From the NCBI RefSeq assembly GCF_005239225.2, contig NC_133295.1:5952001-6016000 (forward strand): 64,000 bases of DNA. Reading direction: 5' to 3'. This DNA is from Populus alba (taxonomy: Eukaryota; Streptophyta; Magnoliopsida; Malpighiales; Salicaceae). The stretch's first letter is position 1. Every line of letters begins with the position of its first letter. Below, piece after piece: positions 37,779 through 48,745 of the stretch. The position numbers were made by a program, and so were the translations under genes. A model generated the notes under the pieces. It worked only from the letters and a program-made list of their open reading frames with translations, did no database searches and was not told the origin of the DNA.

Positions 37779-37779
37779 G

Positions 37780-38290
37780 ATCACTGCGTGACGCATAATT
37801 CCCCTCTTAAAATCTGTTATTGGAAGGAGGATAAAGTTTCTGTGCATAATTCGCTGGACATGTCTCTAATAATCTGCACTGCGCACATCATCAATGTCCC
37901 ACCGATCATATACTTGATCCATCTATACCGTTGATATGCGACTGTATTTGTCTCTTACCCAAAAAGGAAAAGTACCGAATGAATCCTTCTAAAACCCAAA
38001 AAAACAAAAGAGGGTTATAGAAAACGACAAGCAAAAATAGCCAACGACACAACCACTGCAGGGAATGTGAATATTTCAAACGACACATCAGCCACTTCCA
38101 TTTCTTAAACAGAACGATATTGACCGGACGCGTGGGTCATCTGCCTTGTCAGCTGACCACTAGGGTGGAGAATGGGACACTTGGAAACCATGAACGACAA
38201 TAAGACCTTAGAGATTGACTACTAGGGTGCGTCCACGTCAGAGATTTACAACAACTACATCACTCTCCCTCACTGATTTGTCACGTAAGA
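37780..38290. other. GC-balanced non-coding patch
   Basis: About 500 bases with balanced composition. It contains promoter-like words such as CCACGTCAG (38232-38240) and paired phrases CACTAGGGTGGAG / CTACTAGGGTGCG. No reading frame or repeat match is visible. It may be a single-copy remnant, for example the upstream region of a lost gene. Confidence 0.35.
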
Positions 38291-38316
38291 TTGTAGATGT
38301 GCTTGATGAATCACTC

Positions 38317-38321
<5 letters not shown>

Positions 38322-38355
<34 letters not shown>
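38322..38355. repeat. (AT)n microsatellite
   Basis: About 34 bases of pure AT alternation. Confidence 0.95.
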
Positions 38356-38359
<4 letters not shown>

Positions 38360-38761
38360 CCGATTCATGGTTACTATGTTAATCAACTTCTATGTTTATT
38401 TTGCATGGTAAAAGAAAGCAGTAATTTTTATTTTATTTTCTTTATCATTTTCCATAAAAATTATCTATATAATTTGCTCATCACTCAACAATTTTAAAGT
38501 TCACTCATTTTATATTCGGTAATTTAGACATTTTATATTCGGTAATTTAGAAAATACTCAACATCAATTATATTGAAATACTTCAACTCTTTGATTAGAA
38601 GACACAATTGTTGAATGCCTCCATTATCCAAGTATAGATTCAAATTCTCTAAAGCTATGTTATTCATAAATCTAATTTTACAATGTAAAAAACAATTTAT
38701 AATTATAATTTATTAAATTCATAACGAGAGTTTTTTTAAGTCTTGAACTACACAGTAAATA

Positions 38762-38786
38762 CTAGATTTATTACCTGCGTGGCGGG
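38762..38786 (-). mobile_element. Second Helitron-like 3' terminus, reverse strand
   Basis: On the reverse strand a hairpin-like CCCGCCACGCAGG (38786-38774) is followed by eight bases and CTAG (38765-38762), then T. The spacer length equals that of the 33.0 kb terminus. The arms are short and one pair is mismatched, so this is tentative. The body would extend rightward from 38787; it is A-rich here, matching the T-rich strand of the other element. Confidence 0.4.
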
Positions 38787-41639
38787 CAAAAAAATTTTTG
38801 ACATAAAAAATATTAAAATAAAAAAAAAAAATCTAAGTCTCGAGTTTGTTAATTTAAATAATATAAAAAATATAACAATAATAAATAAACCAACAAGAAA
38901 AAAAAATGAAAAAAAAGTATAAAGAACTAGACTTGACGAATTATCAAATAACACAATATTATAGGGCGAAATTGTAAAAAAAAAAAAAACAATTAAAAAA
39001 AAAAAAACCTTATTAAATTGGATGAACTCAAAAATCCATGCGACTATGATATAAGATTGAGATACTTTCATAGGACAAAAAAAAAGAGCAGCCAAAAAGA
39101 TTTGAATGATGAAATTGAAATAAATTATTTTTTAAAAAAATAAAATTACAATAACCTTTGAAATTAGTGATCCTGATAATGAATTTATGGTTAACCTAAT
39201 AAAAAACAAACCACAAAAAATAACATAGAAAAACTCCAAGAAAAAACTTATAAAGAAGAGAAAAATGAAAAATGAAAAAAAAAAAAATGAAATAGTCATC
39301 GACATAAAACTAAAGATACTTCTAGTACATGCATCTTACTATTGTGTAAAGGACACTGAGAGTCAAATGCTACCCCAAAAAACTATGTTTAGTGACTAGA
39401 CGATCCACACGCCACCTAAACAATTCAGGGCTGTCCAAGTTATTTTTTAAATAATATTTAATAAATGTCAATTACAATAATACTCTTGAGCAACCTTTAA
39501 TTTTATAATAAAATCAAAGTGAAATGACCAAGAAACCCTTATGAGAAAGTTATAATTTTTTATACGGGCATCAAAGTAATTATACTATTTGAAAAAAAAT
39601 AAAAGGACTAAAGTACCCCGAAAGGCATTAGATTTTTTTTTTCTAAGGTTAAGGTAGTAATTTTATTGTGACAAAAAATTAATCTAACTCCATGCAATAT
39701 GCTAAACAATTGTGTCATGTTGAAAAAAAACTATCCTCGATGCCTAGTTCAATTTTTTTTTTTTTTTGTCAAGAATAAATTTATAATTACACTATTACAA
39801 TGAATAATATTCTAAGTCTTTTTATGCAATAAAATATTAAAGAGAATTAGTTTTTTTTTGTAATAATATCTCTCCTCATTATATAATAATCAAATAAACT
39901 AAATTACAAAAACTAAAATGAGAAATTTTATATTGCACCAAGAATAACTAGTGACATTTTATTAATGACTCCTTAAACTCACTTTTAAAAATGAATATAA
40001 CTAGGAGAGCGAAATTTTAGGTGGAGATATTCTTATCACTTTTAGTGGGTTATTAGTTTTATTTTCTCTTTTCTCTTGAATGAGAATTTCATGATCACGA
40101 GGTCGCATAACCTACAACAAGATTGATAACAAATCCCATAAAGCCAAAACATGTATAATAAGAGTGCGATAGAATGAAAACATGTCTCATGGCAACAACA
40201 ATATAAGGAAGACACCACGAAGCTAGTTAATATTCGTAAGTCAATTTAGTTCGATAAAGAAAAAAAAAAAGAGAATCTCTATCACATAAACTAAATAAAT
40301 TTGGTAGTAGTAGTATTATCAAGTTTTAATATTTTGTCCTTACAAAGAGTGTTTATACTCTTGAAAATAATAACTCTAATGCTAACGGGTCAGACATGCA
40401 CCCAATTTAAATAAAGGCTAAACTAATTAAAATAAGGTTTAAAAATAATAAAAACAAATAATAAAACAATAATCTAAAATTATTTTTCACCATTTGCTAT
40501 ATATAATAGTGAAAAATACCTAAGATAAATAATTATTGAAGATTCCTTGGTGAACAAAAATCTGATGCCTTATAAAATAAGAATTAGTTTTGACTATTTA
40601 ATTATTCTTGATTGAAATGAAATCCTTGTAAAACAAGTAATCCAAAAGTTGCCATATAAGTTTCCAATAGCATTAAGGACTCATTATTCCCAATAAAATT
40701 AAGAACTCATTGCAGTGAATTGAATCTATAACTCTTAAGAAAACAATATCTTTTATGTTTTCGTACTTTGTTGGTAGATTCTAGGTCTAATTCTAAACAC
40801 GTCATTCTCTCTCTCGTCTATATACATGAGTGAATCTACTATATATTGTTAGAAAAGTAAAGGTGTCCAATTTCTAACTCAATTGGAAAAGCATCCAAAC
40901 TTCTTTTGAGGTTTATTTATGACCTAAAAAGTAGAAAATATCCAAACTATCAGATTTGAACTTTTTTAACCAAAGCCTCTAGATTTATCTCATTAAACTT
41001 CTATTGGATTCACTTCGTTTTAGGCCTTAGAATAGACCTAATAAACACTCTTAATGGATATTTTTATGTCGTAGCCAGGATCACATCACTCTTTGAGTTA
41101 GTTTTTTTTCTTCAATGTGGGATCATGAAGTAACTAATAAGATGTCACTGAATTACTTTTTAAATACCATAAAATTTTTAAAACTCAAACTTGCTTTATT
41201 AAAAAATAATCGATACACAATCACTAGGTTATGTCAGCTTATACTTTGTTATTACTATTATATATAAATTTAATTTAATTATACTATTTAATTTAAAAGA
41301 CATTTAAATTTAAATTTAAATTTTCATATATTTTCAATGGAAGTTGACTTTTTTTTATCTTCCTCCTATGGTCCATAAGCTTTTACTTTTTTGCAAATTC
41401 GACCCCAAAGTTAATTTTCTCATCAATTAAAAAAATGCCATGAATCAACTTGAGGTGCATATTACATTAATTTTTTTTAACAAGCACCGTAATGTAGCAA
41501 GCAAATGATGTGATTTCTTTCTTTTTCTCATTTTTAGTTTTATTTTATTTATTTTTTATTTATATATGGAGAACAATGATGTGTTTTCTCCTTGAAAGAA
41601 TAAAATATGGAGTTTTTGTTTTCTAAAAACAAACATCAC
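38787..41639. other. A-rich DNA, no gene
   Basis: Long A-runs (38817-38830, 38979-38990, 38996-39007) and generic low-complexity sequence. I see no domain, no splice-consistent frames and no clear repeat borders. Confidence 0.5.
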
Positions 41640-41965
41640 AATAGAGGGAAAATACCTAAAATAGCACAATTAATAGCATGGTTTGATGGGTTGTGCAGGT
41701 TGCACATGCATGACCCACCTAGACACGTAGGTACAACCCGCGCAACCCCAAAATCACAATAATTTGAGCATTTTTCTAAAATTTCAATTCTTTACCTAAA
41801 TAACCAACAACCTCAACAGGTCATATTCAACATACATCACATAACCTGTAATTTAATATTATTTTAAGTCAATTCATAATCTAAAAAAGCTCAATTAATT
41901 TATTATATCAATACAATCAATTTTCATAACATTCCAATAATTACATCTAATAAATTATCTTGTGC

Positions 41966-42236
41966 ATAGTTTTAGAATCCGGTCTGACTTGACGGGTCGA
42001 TCCAGAATCCGGAGCTGGAATCAAGCTCGGTTGAAGAAAAAATAAGAAAAAAAAAACATAGTGTGACCCGACAACTTGGTTAATAACTGGTTGCAAGCCG
42101 TTAACTTTTTTTTTTTTTTTTTTATTAAAACAACCTTATTTTATTTTTTTATTTAAAAATTAATTCAATAACCCGGTCAAAACTCAAAATCCGGGTGTTA
42201 GACCGAATCGAGTCTAAAAATTATGATATTGTGAAT
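41966..42236. mobile_element. Possible MITE with imperfect terminal repeats
   Basis: The left end (CATAGTTTTAGAATCCGGTC) resembles the reverse complement of the right end (CATAATTTTTAGACTCGATT, then CGGTCTAAC). The inside contains GACCCG-type words (GACGGGTCGATCC, TGTGACCCGACAA, AACCCGGTCAAAAC), unlike the AT-rich flanks. The terminal repeats are imperfect and no target-site duplication was found. Confidence 0.45.
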
Positions 42237-42811
42237 AGGTGTAGACCATAGAAACCATGAACACGCATTATGCATGAAAAATGGCATCGGCCTCCTTTAC
42301 TTCATTGTCTAGACAGTAAGCCTCCCCGTCGATTGAGACGCATGCCTCCACATAAACAATATAAAAGAAATTATATCTGGTTGAAGTGGATGCAAGTCCA
42401 TTTTGTAGTCCCCCAGTTGATGCATTGACGACGTGTTCATGGTTCAGTAATGCAGTCCTGATAATTTATTACATGTAGTTAATTACTGTACTTAAATATT
42501 ATTATTATAGAATAAATTAATTTACTTTCTTTAATTGCGAATTGAGTTTGTGTAATTATGAGTTAGGTTGAAATGATATTGAATTACATGTTACGAGATT
42601 TGCGTTGAATTGACTGTGAATTACGTGGAATATACTGTGTTGAATATGTTGGCAAAAAAAGCTTGAAAATATGTCGTAGTCTTTCTGACCTAAAACCCAA
42701 CGGCAACGGTCCTTGAGTTTGAATGCAATAGATTTGCTAGCCATTTCAATCCTTTTCAAAAGGGTGTTTTTCTATGGCTGTAACTTAAGCGCACTAATAT
42801 TAATAATTAAT
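42237..42811. other. Intergenic DNA, no gene
   Basis: Mixed composition. A 67-codon minus-strand frame at 42759-42556 resembles nothing known. Confidence 0.45.
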
Positions 42812-43041
42812 AATTGAAATAAACTAGCACTTGAGGTTTTCATCCAGCGGTTGAAGGGATTTGTTCCCTTCCTCTGTATCCTGGGTTCAAACCTCACCGT
42901 GCACACCTGTCACCTCCGCGGTGTCTTACATGTTCACTGGGTTTGCAGGATGTTCAGTGAGTCGTAGAATTGGTCGTGGTGCACACAAGCTGGCCGGGAC
43001 ACCTATGTAAATAAAAAAAAAAAATTGAAATAAACTAACAC
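42812..43041 (+). mobile_element. tRNA-derived SINE with target-site duplications
   Basis: The body runs from about 42831 to 43022. It has a B-box-like GGTTCAAACC at 42884-42893, the shared tail module (TTCACTGGGTTTGCAGGATG, then TCGTGGTGCACACAAGC), and an A-run at 43012-43024. The duplication AATTGAAATAAACTAGCAC (42812-42830) recurs as AATTGAAATAAACTAACAC (43023-43041), 18 of 19 bases alike. That proves target-primed insertion and relative youth. Its head differs from the 18.6 kb SINE, though the tails match. Confidence 0.92.
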
Positions 43042-43863
43042 AACATGGCAAACCTTGTCATTACCATATTTTAGCCATACACTTCAATAACGCCTCCAGG
43101 AGGTTATATTTATTTTTATATTTTAAAAGTATTTTTAAAAAATTTATTTTATTTCTTTTACTTTGCTTTAAATTAATATTTTTTAATGTTTTTATATCAT
43201 TTTGATATGCTAATATTAAAAATAATTTTTTTAAAAATAAAAAATATTATTTTAATATTTTTTCAAATTAAAAATACTCGCAAAGCATACCCATTCTTCA
43301 TTCATGAACATTCTTGTTGTGACGAAACTTATCATGCATATTATATTTGCCTTAATTAAAAAATTCCAAGTGTGGTTACCTACTCCATTTCCCTTGTACT
43401 TGTGAGATTAATCAAGCAAAGTTAGCGAGTGATCCATGCATTTCATACCTGCCCAATCCAATTTTCTATTTCTAAACATATTTGTTTTTTCATTTGAAAT
43501 TGTATTTTAAAAATAAAAAAATATTAAATTTATATATTTTTAATGTTTCTTATTATTTAATTTATTAATATTAAAAAATATTTTAATGTATTTTCAAATT
43601 AAAAATAATGTTAAAATTACCTTAAATCGCTGGAAAATCAAACACAAATTTAGGCAGAAAGAGAGAAATTAACAATAACAAAGACAGCTCATGAGGCAAG
43701 TAACGCCCGTAGCTTACAACTTGACAGAAACAACCCCAACTCTTCTGAAGAAATGTTAATTAAGAGAGAAAGAGACAAGTATGACTGCCATAAAAAAGCC
43801 TATAGTCTAGAAAGGTAGATAGCTAGACACAGAGAGAGAGCGAGAGGGAAGGGGAGGCAGGGA
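43042..43863. other. AT-rich MITE-like patches and the USP 5' flank
   Basis: Two AT-rich MITE-like segments (about 43090-43295 and 43490-43620) share phrases such as TCAAATTAAAAATA. The last 100 bases are GA-rich (GAGAGAGAGCGAGAGGGAAG), typical of a plant 5' UTR, and lead into the ATG at 43864. Confidence 0.5.
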
Positions 43864-45223
43864 ATGGATGTGAGGAAAATAGTGGTGGTAGTAGAAGACG
43901 TCGACGCAGCAAGAACAGCCCTTCAATGGGCTCTCCACAACTTGCTTCGTTTTGGCGATTTGATAACTCTCCTTCATGTTTTCTCTCCTGCTATGAACTC
44001 ATCAAGAAGCAAGAAGAAGATAAGGCTACTTCGCTTGAAAGGTTACCAATTGGCTCTATCATTCAAAGATATATGCAACAACTTCTTTAATGTAATTGAA
44101 TCTTGTCTTGTATATATTTTGTTTAATTAAATGCTTTTCAGTACTTCAATTGTGTGTGTGTGTGTGTGTGTGTGTGAATAATATTAGTGAACGTTGATAC
44201 GGTGATAATTTTAGATTCATATTGTACAGACAAACGTTGAGATTATTGTAACTGAAGGCGATCAAGAGGGTGGAAAGATTGCTGCTATGGTGAGAGAGAT
44301 TGGTGCCTCTGCACTTGTTGTTGGACTCCATGATCGGAGTTTTCTATACAAGTAAGCTCAGTTTTAAATTCCCTTTTTTGTTTTTGTTTTGAAAACTTAT
44401 GTTCATGGTCCTTTTGATCAAAGAAATGATTTCTGTAACGATCATAGAGATGCTCATGAGTAAAATTCAACGCTGAGCTTATTGAGAAGATACAGAAAAT
44501 TGGTCAACTGGTTGATGAACGATGGGTCTCTAGGTAATTTCTTGCAAATCCAAGGGTACCTAGCTAGCACAAGGTGGTTTCCTTGTTGGTTTCAATTCAG
44601 TCCTTTTTAAGGATTCAAAATCGAAACTTGAGGACTTGTTTTAGTATTTTAGCAATCGTCAAGTGTGTGAGCTTTGAGGTTGACGGTGGCCAAAGATGAG
44701 GATGCATGAGCCAGAGGAAATAAAGCACGGCTGCTGGGGCATGTGACATGTCCATGGTGGTGAAAAAAGCCAAAAAGTTTCTGGGATCCACCGTGGGGGC
44801 AGATGTCGGTTTGCCTGTGGCTGCTGACTCTGGAGTCGCTGTTTGGATTGCTCCTAATAAACTTTTCACGAGAAGGTTCCTAGTCAACATTTGAAAACCT
44901 CATAATCATGGAGCTCAAAATGATTGAATCATCATAACATTTCTAATCCCGATCCTAGATTTCTGGGATTTGCGAAGGCCTAATGAAAGTTTGTGCATGA
45001 AATGATTAATCTGGGTTCGAAATTAAGGTTCTCATCAACTGATGGCAACTAGGATGACTTGAATCCCAAAAACACATTTCTGATCTTTTGACCCAAGAAC
45101 TGGTTCAAAAATTCTATTAGTTTTGAAAATGAATGCAAGCAAATTCTGCGAATTGATGATGATGTGTGTTCTCTGCAATAAATGAACCGACAGGTCCATT
45201 ACAAGCTCCTTTACAGTAAATAT

Positions 45224-45269
<46 letters not shown>

Positions 45270-45817
45270 ATCTTGAAGGCACACAGGACTCATGGCAATG
45301 TTTTCTGCCCTAATTGCTAGGTTGGCAATGGCCCACAACAGTATTGCAAACAGCTTCAGCTGCAGGGTACTGGCCATCAAACCTCCATCATTGCCCCTGT
45401 GGAGGTCTACCAGCGCCAGGACCAGCGCATCGCCAGCACCAGACATTTCAATCAGCAGCATGGACTTCTCGCAGATCGAGTTTGGGAGACCATTAGAGTG
45501 AGTTGAATCTTGACCATTTCTATAGTTTTCAAATGCACGACTCCTCCAATCCATCCGTTTAAACGCCGTCGCGTCATAAAGGCCATGATACCCTGAGAAA
45601 CACAATGCCAAGCAGAAGGGTACTGGCAAATAAATACTGGAAAAGAGAGAGATAGAATAATACAATGGGATCTTACTGTATTATTCTTATTAACTATCCA
45701 TCTCTGACATGCAGGGTTCCTGATATTGCTCCACCAAAAGTTCCCTACAAAATCTGCCCAGATCCATCTGCAATAATATGGAGATCGAGGAAGTCAAAGA
45801 GAAAGGGTAGCTCTTGA
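43864..45817 (+). CDS. Universal stress protein (USP) family protein
   Basis: Four exons: 43864-44091, 44230-44351, 45321-45497 and 45715-45817. All junctions are GT-AG and in frame, giving 209 residues. It has the UspA-like alpha/beta fold: strand 1 RKIVVVVEDVDAARTALQWA, then LLRFGDLITLLHVF, a middle block VEIIVTEGDQEGGKIAAMVR, and IGASALVVGLHDRSFLYKLA. A variable Ser-rich stretch (SARTSASPAPDISISS) follows. The C-terminal tail DIAPPKVPYKICPDPSAIIW plus a basic RSRKSKRKGSS end is characteristic of a plant-specific USP subgroup. The ATP-binding signature G-x2-G-x9-G(S/T) of MJ0577-type USPs is not seen after LVVG, so nucleotide binding is doubtful. Biochemical role unknown. Intron 2 (969 bases) contains an unrelated GC-rich insert and an (AT)n tract. 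Confidence 0.9.
44151..44176. repeat. (TG)n microsatellite in USP intron 1
   Basis: Thirteen TG units, starting 60 bases after the exon 1 donor. Confidence 0.95.
44635..44895. other. GC-balanced insert in USP intron 2
   Basis: About 260 bases of balanced composition within an AT-rich intron. The minus strand is open for 91 codons (44890-44615), and contains CCCCCACGGTGGATCCCAGA. That is reminiscent of the CCCACNGTGGGCGCCA phrase found near LTRs of plant retrotransposons. This resemblance is from memory and weak. It could be an LTR-derived fragment. Confidence 0.35.
45226..45264. repeat. (AT)n microsatellite in USP intron 2
   Basis: About 39 bases of AT alternation ending in ACACAC, 57 bases before the exon 3 acceptor. 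Confidence 0.95.
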
Positions 45818-46069
45818 ATTAGCACTTAGCAGGCTCAATTCGATGATATTTCTCAAATACACAGTTTCAGCTAATCAATTCCATCGTTAGCTGCAACAAT
45901 TTTTGGGCATTTGGTTATAGAACTTTGGCCTTAGCATTCTGACCTGTCTCACACATAAACATTGAAATATACAAATGGAAATAGTGGAATTGACTGCATG
46001 TAGTTATTTTGATTTTACAGAAATCATCATCAAGTTGTGAAAAATTTGTTCTGTCTTTTTTTTTTTTTT

Positions 46070-46381
46070 ACTATTTTCATATAATAGTATAAATTATTTC
46101 TTAGAGATCTCATCTAATAACTCAAATTTTTTTAAGTTAAAATGGTTATTTAACATGGTATCAAAACTTTGATGACTAAATAGTAACAAACTCAAATCTC
46201 ATCACCTTCATTCTCTCTTTTAATTAAAATTTAATTAATAATACAAGGTAGTGTGGATCTGTATAAGTTTTAAACCTTAAGGACTTCCATATAAAAAAAA
46301 ATATGTTAGAAAATAATATAAATAATATTTTGAGGTTTTGCCTAACATATTAAACTTTTAGGTTGAGATGATTTTTTGACG

Positions 46382-46382
<1 letters not shown>
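46070..46382 (+). mobile_element. Decayed LTR retrotransposon edge with primer-binding-site relic
   Basis: TGGTATCAAAAC at 46156-46167 resembles the Copia primer-binding site TGGTATCAGAGC (complement of initiator-Met tRNA). It is preceded by an LTR-like end (AGATCTCATCTAATAACTCA, then GGTTATTTAACA) common in plant Copia LTRs. The similar phrase TTAGGTTGAGATGATTTTTT recurs at 46358. No coding remains. Inference from motifs only. Confidence 0.5.

Positions 46383-46452
<70 letters not shown>
46383..46452. repeat. (AT)n microsatellite, longest in the window
   Basis: About 70 bases of uninterrupted TA alternation. Confidence 0.97.
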
Positions 46453-46456
<4 letters not shown>

Positions 46457-47867
46457 GCAAATTAAAAGATGAATTTTGAGGATAACCAAGTGTCGCCATG
46501 GCTTACCTAATATTTTAAACAAAATTCAAAATCCCTTCTACACTTACTAAATTTTTAAGGCAATTTTTATGAGTTAACCATAAAACTCAAAATTATTCAT
46601 TTTGGCTTCCCTAATTTATCAAGTCTAGATTTGCTCTTAAATCAATCCCTAACAAATTAGTATAAAAGTTTGCACTAGAGAAAATTATCCTTATCATCCT
46701 ATGGTTTGGATTAAATTTCAGTTGTCTATCGAGTTTTAAATATCACATTTTTCAACCTTAGCTAACACAAATCTTCATTCAAAAAATAAAAAGACTAAAA
46801 TGCTCTCCTATATATTATAACTTAAAAACATAGATAACTTAGACTCTTTCTTTCTCACTTTCTCTCTTTTTAATTATAAAAAGTAAACTAAAAACCTTTT
46901 CTCTCAAATCAAAGAACAAAAATGTAAGGAAGTAATGATTATTCACAATAATTTTTGGGTCACGTGGTGAGATCTTGTGGGTTGTCGAAGCTAAGACAAC
47001 TTCTTCCGGCAAACTAGTGTATAACAAATATGTTTAAAGCACTTTTTTTTCAATTAGAGGTTAGAAATTAATGATAATGTGTTTTGTATGATGTTAAAGT
47101 GTGATTATTCAATTGTTTACTATTTGTTTACATTAACTAAAAAAACCCAATTTTCTTGTTTTTCAACTTCAATCCTGAAAAAAGCTATAAAACCCTTAAA
47201 CTAATTTGTTTTTCTTTAGTCGATGACAACCAACATAAAATATCTAATTTGACTAGTAGGTACCCTTTTATTGTTGTTTAAGTGAACATTCATAAGAACT
47301 TCTAATTTAATTTTATAATGTTAATTGTTCCCGAAAACCCAAGTAAATAATCTTTCTAAAAACCTGGATTACTATTCAATAAACACTTGTGTGAAGTATG
47401 CTAAACCATTATTGAATATAATTAATAATTTTTTTGTACAAATCCTAAAAACACCTTTATGGGTTACTATGGTAAGAATTCAAATTTGGATTTTTTTTGC
47501 TTAAATACATGCTGAATTAATGCATTTAACTTTTTATTGATTGTGATTTACTCCTCTATTATGGAAGAACTAATTGAAAATACTCAATAAAATATATGTA
47601 AAAATAAAAAGCCCAGTGAAACAATCAAATATCATTGGAATTCAAAAAATTAAAATTGGCCATAAGGAGCTTTTTGTTTTTTCATAAAGGTTTTCTTGGT
47701 TATTATGTGGTAAGTCGAGGGGAAACTAGAACTTTTAACAAAGAAAGAAAATAAAAATAAAAATAAAAAGTTATTGGACGTGTGTAGCATGCACCAAGTG
47801 TGAGGTGCCTAAGCACTTTGAACTACAGGTGCGGCGCCTCCCATTATCCAAAAATGTATTTCTATTG
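46453..47867. other. AT-rich intergenic DNA, no gene
   Basis: Low-complexity sequence without domains. A small GC-rich phrase (GGTGCCTAAGC, GGTGCGGCGCC) lies at 47800-47840, just before the 48 kb repeat. Confidence 0.5.
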
Positions 47868-48745
47868 TGATGTTGGAAGCAACATCATGTCCTCTTCTAT
47901 AGGAGTGGCGAGTGTTGGTGTTGGTGGTTCATTGATGGGACTTCCTTTTTCTTTTTCTTTTTTTTTTCTCTCTCCTCCCCCAAACATTATAATTTGGACC
48001 TCTTTGTTGGTGGTATTTCAACTTCAATCATTATTTTTTTGATTTTTATGCTTTGTTTTTGGTCTTTTTGTATAAGTTTTATTTGTTTTCACTGTCAACT
48101 TTCAATCTCAATTTATCAAATATTATATTTTCTAATTTTATCCTTATTCTTTTTATTTTTTTTCTTAGCCCTTTTGTTTAAGTTTTATTGTTTTTTTAAT
48201 TTCATCATTCAATCCAAATTGATGATATCATATTTTTCAATTTGGTCCTCATTGTTTTGATTTTTAATTTCTTTCTCAACTCTTTTGTAAAAGTTATTAT
48301 TTTTTAATTTCACCCTTTAATCAAAACATTATTTTTATTTTTATATCAATTTTCACCCTCATTCTTTTGATTTTTTGGGTCCTTTTACTAAATTGATTTT
48401 TCTTTTCAATATCACTGTTCAATTAAATATAAAATTAATTTTGTATTTTAATTTTGATCCTCATTTTTTTAATTCTTTTGTATAATTTTTTATTTATTTC
48501 ATCCTTCAATTTTTGCTTGATTGAGAATTGATCTTCCTAATTTTTTGAGATTGGGTGTTTCGGGTCTGATGACCTAGGTTACAGGTTTAAAAACTTAACA
48601 AAGTTTTTATTTCTTTATTTAAAAAAGGGCTTTACAATTCCAATCTCATGACCCTGACCGTGGGTTGAGAAAGATATCTCAGGTTGGTTGACATTGATCA
48701 CCGAGGTTACAAGTTTAAGCTAATTCGGGTTCATTTTTTTTATGT
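47868..48745 (+). repeat. Dispersed T-rich repeat, copy 1
   Basis: It is similar along its length to 51788-52680. Shared landmarks: GTTGGTGGT near the start, a run of TTTCA(T/C)CCTTCAATC phrases, TTGATTGAGAATTGATCTTC near the end, and GGGTCTGATGACCTAGGTTA at 48559. The strand is very pyrimidine-rich. The TTCATCCTTCAA...TCATGACC theme is, to my knowledge, widespread in poplar repeats. Confidence 0.6.

Noticed and set aside
45225..45665. 146-codon frame antisense to USP exon 3
   Set aside because: It is the shadow of a real exon; its end runs through an (AT)n tract giving an IY repeat.
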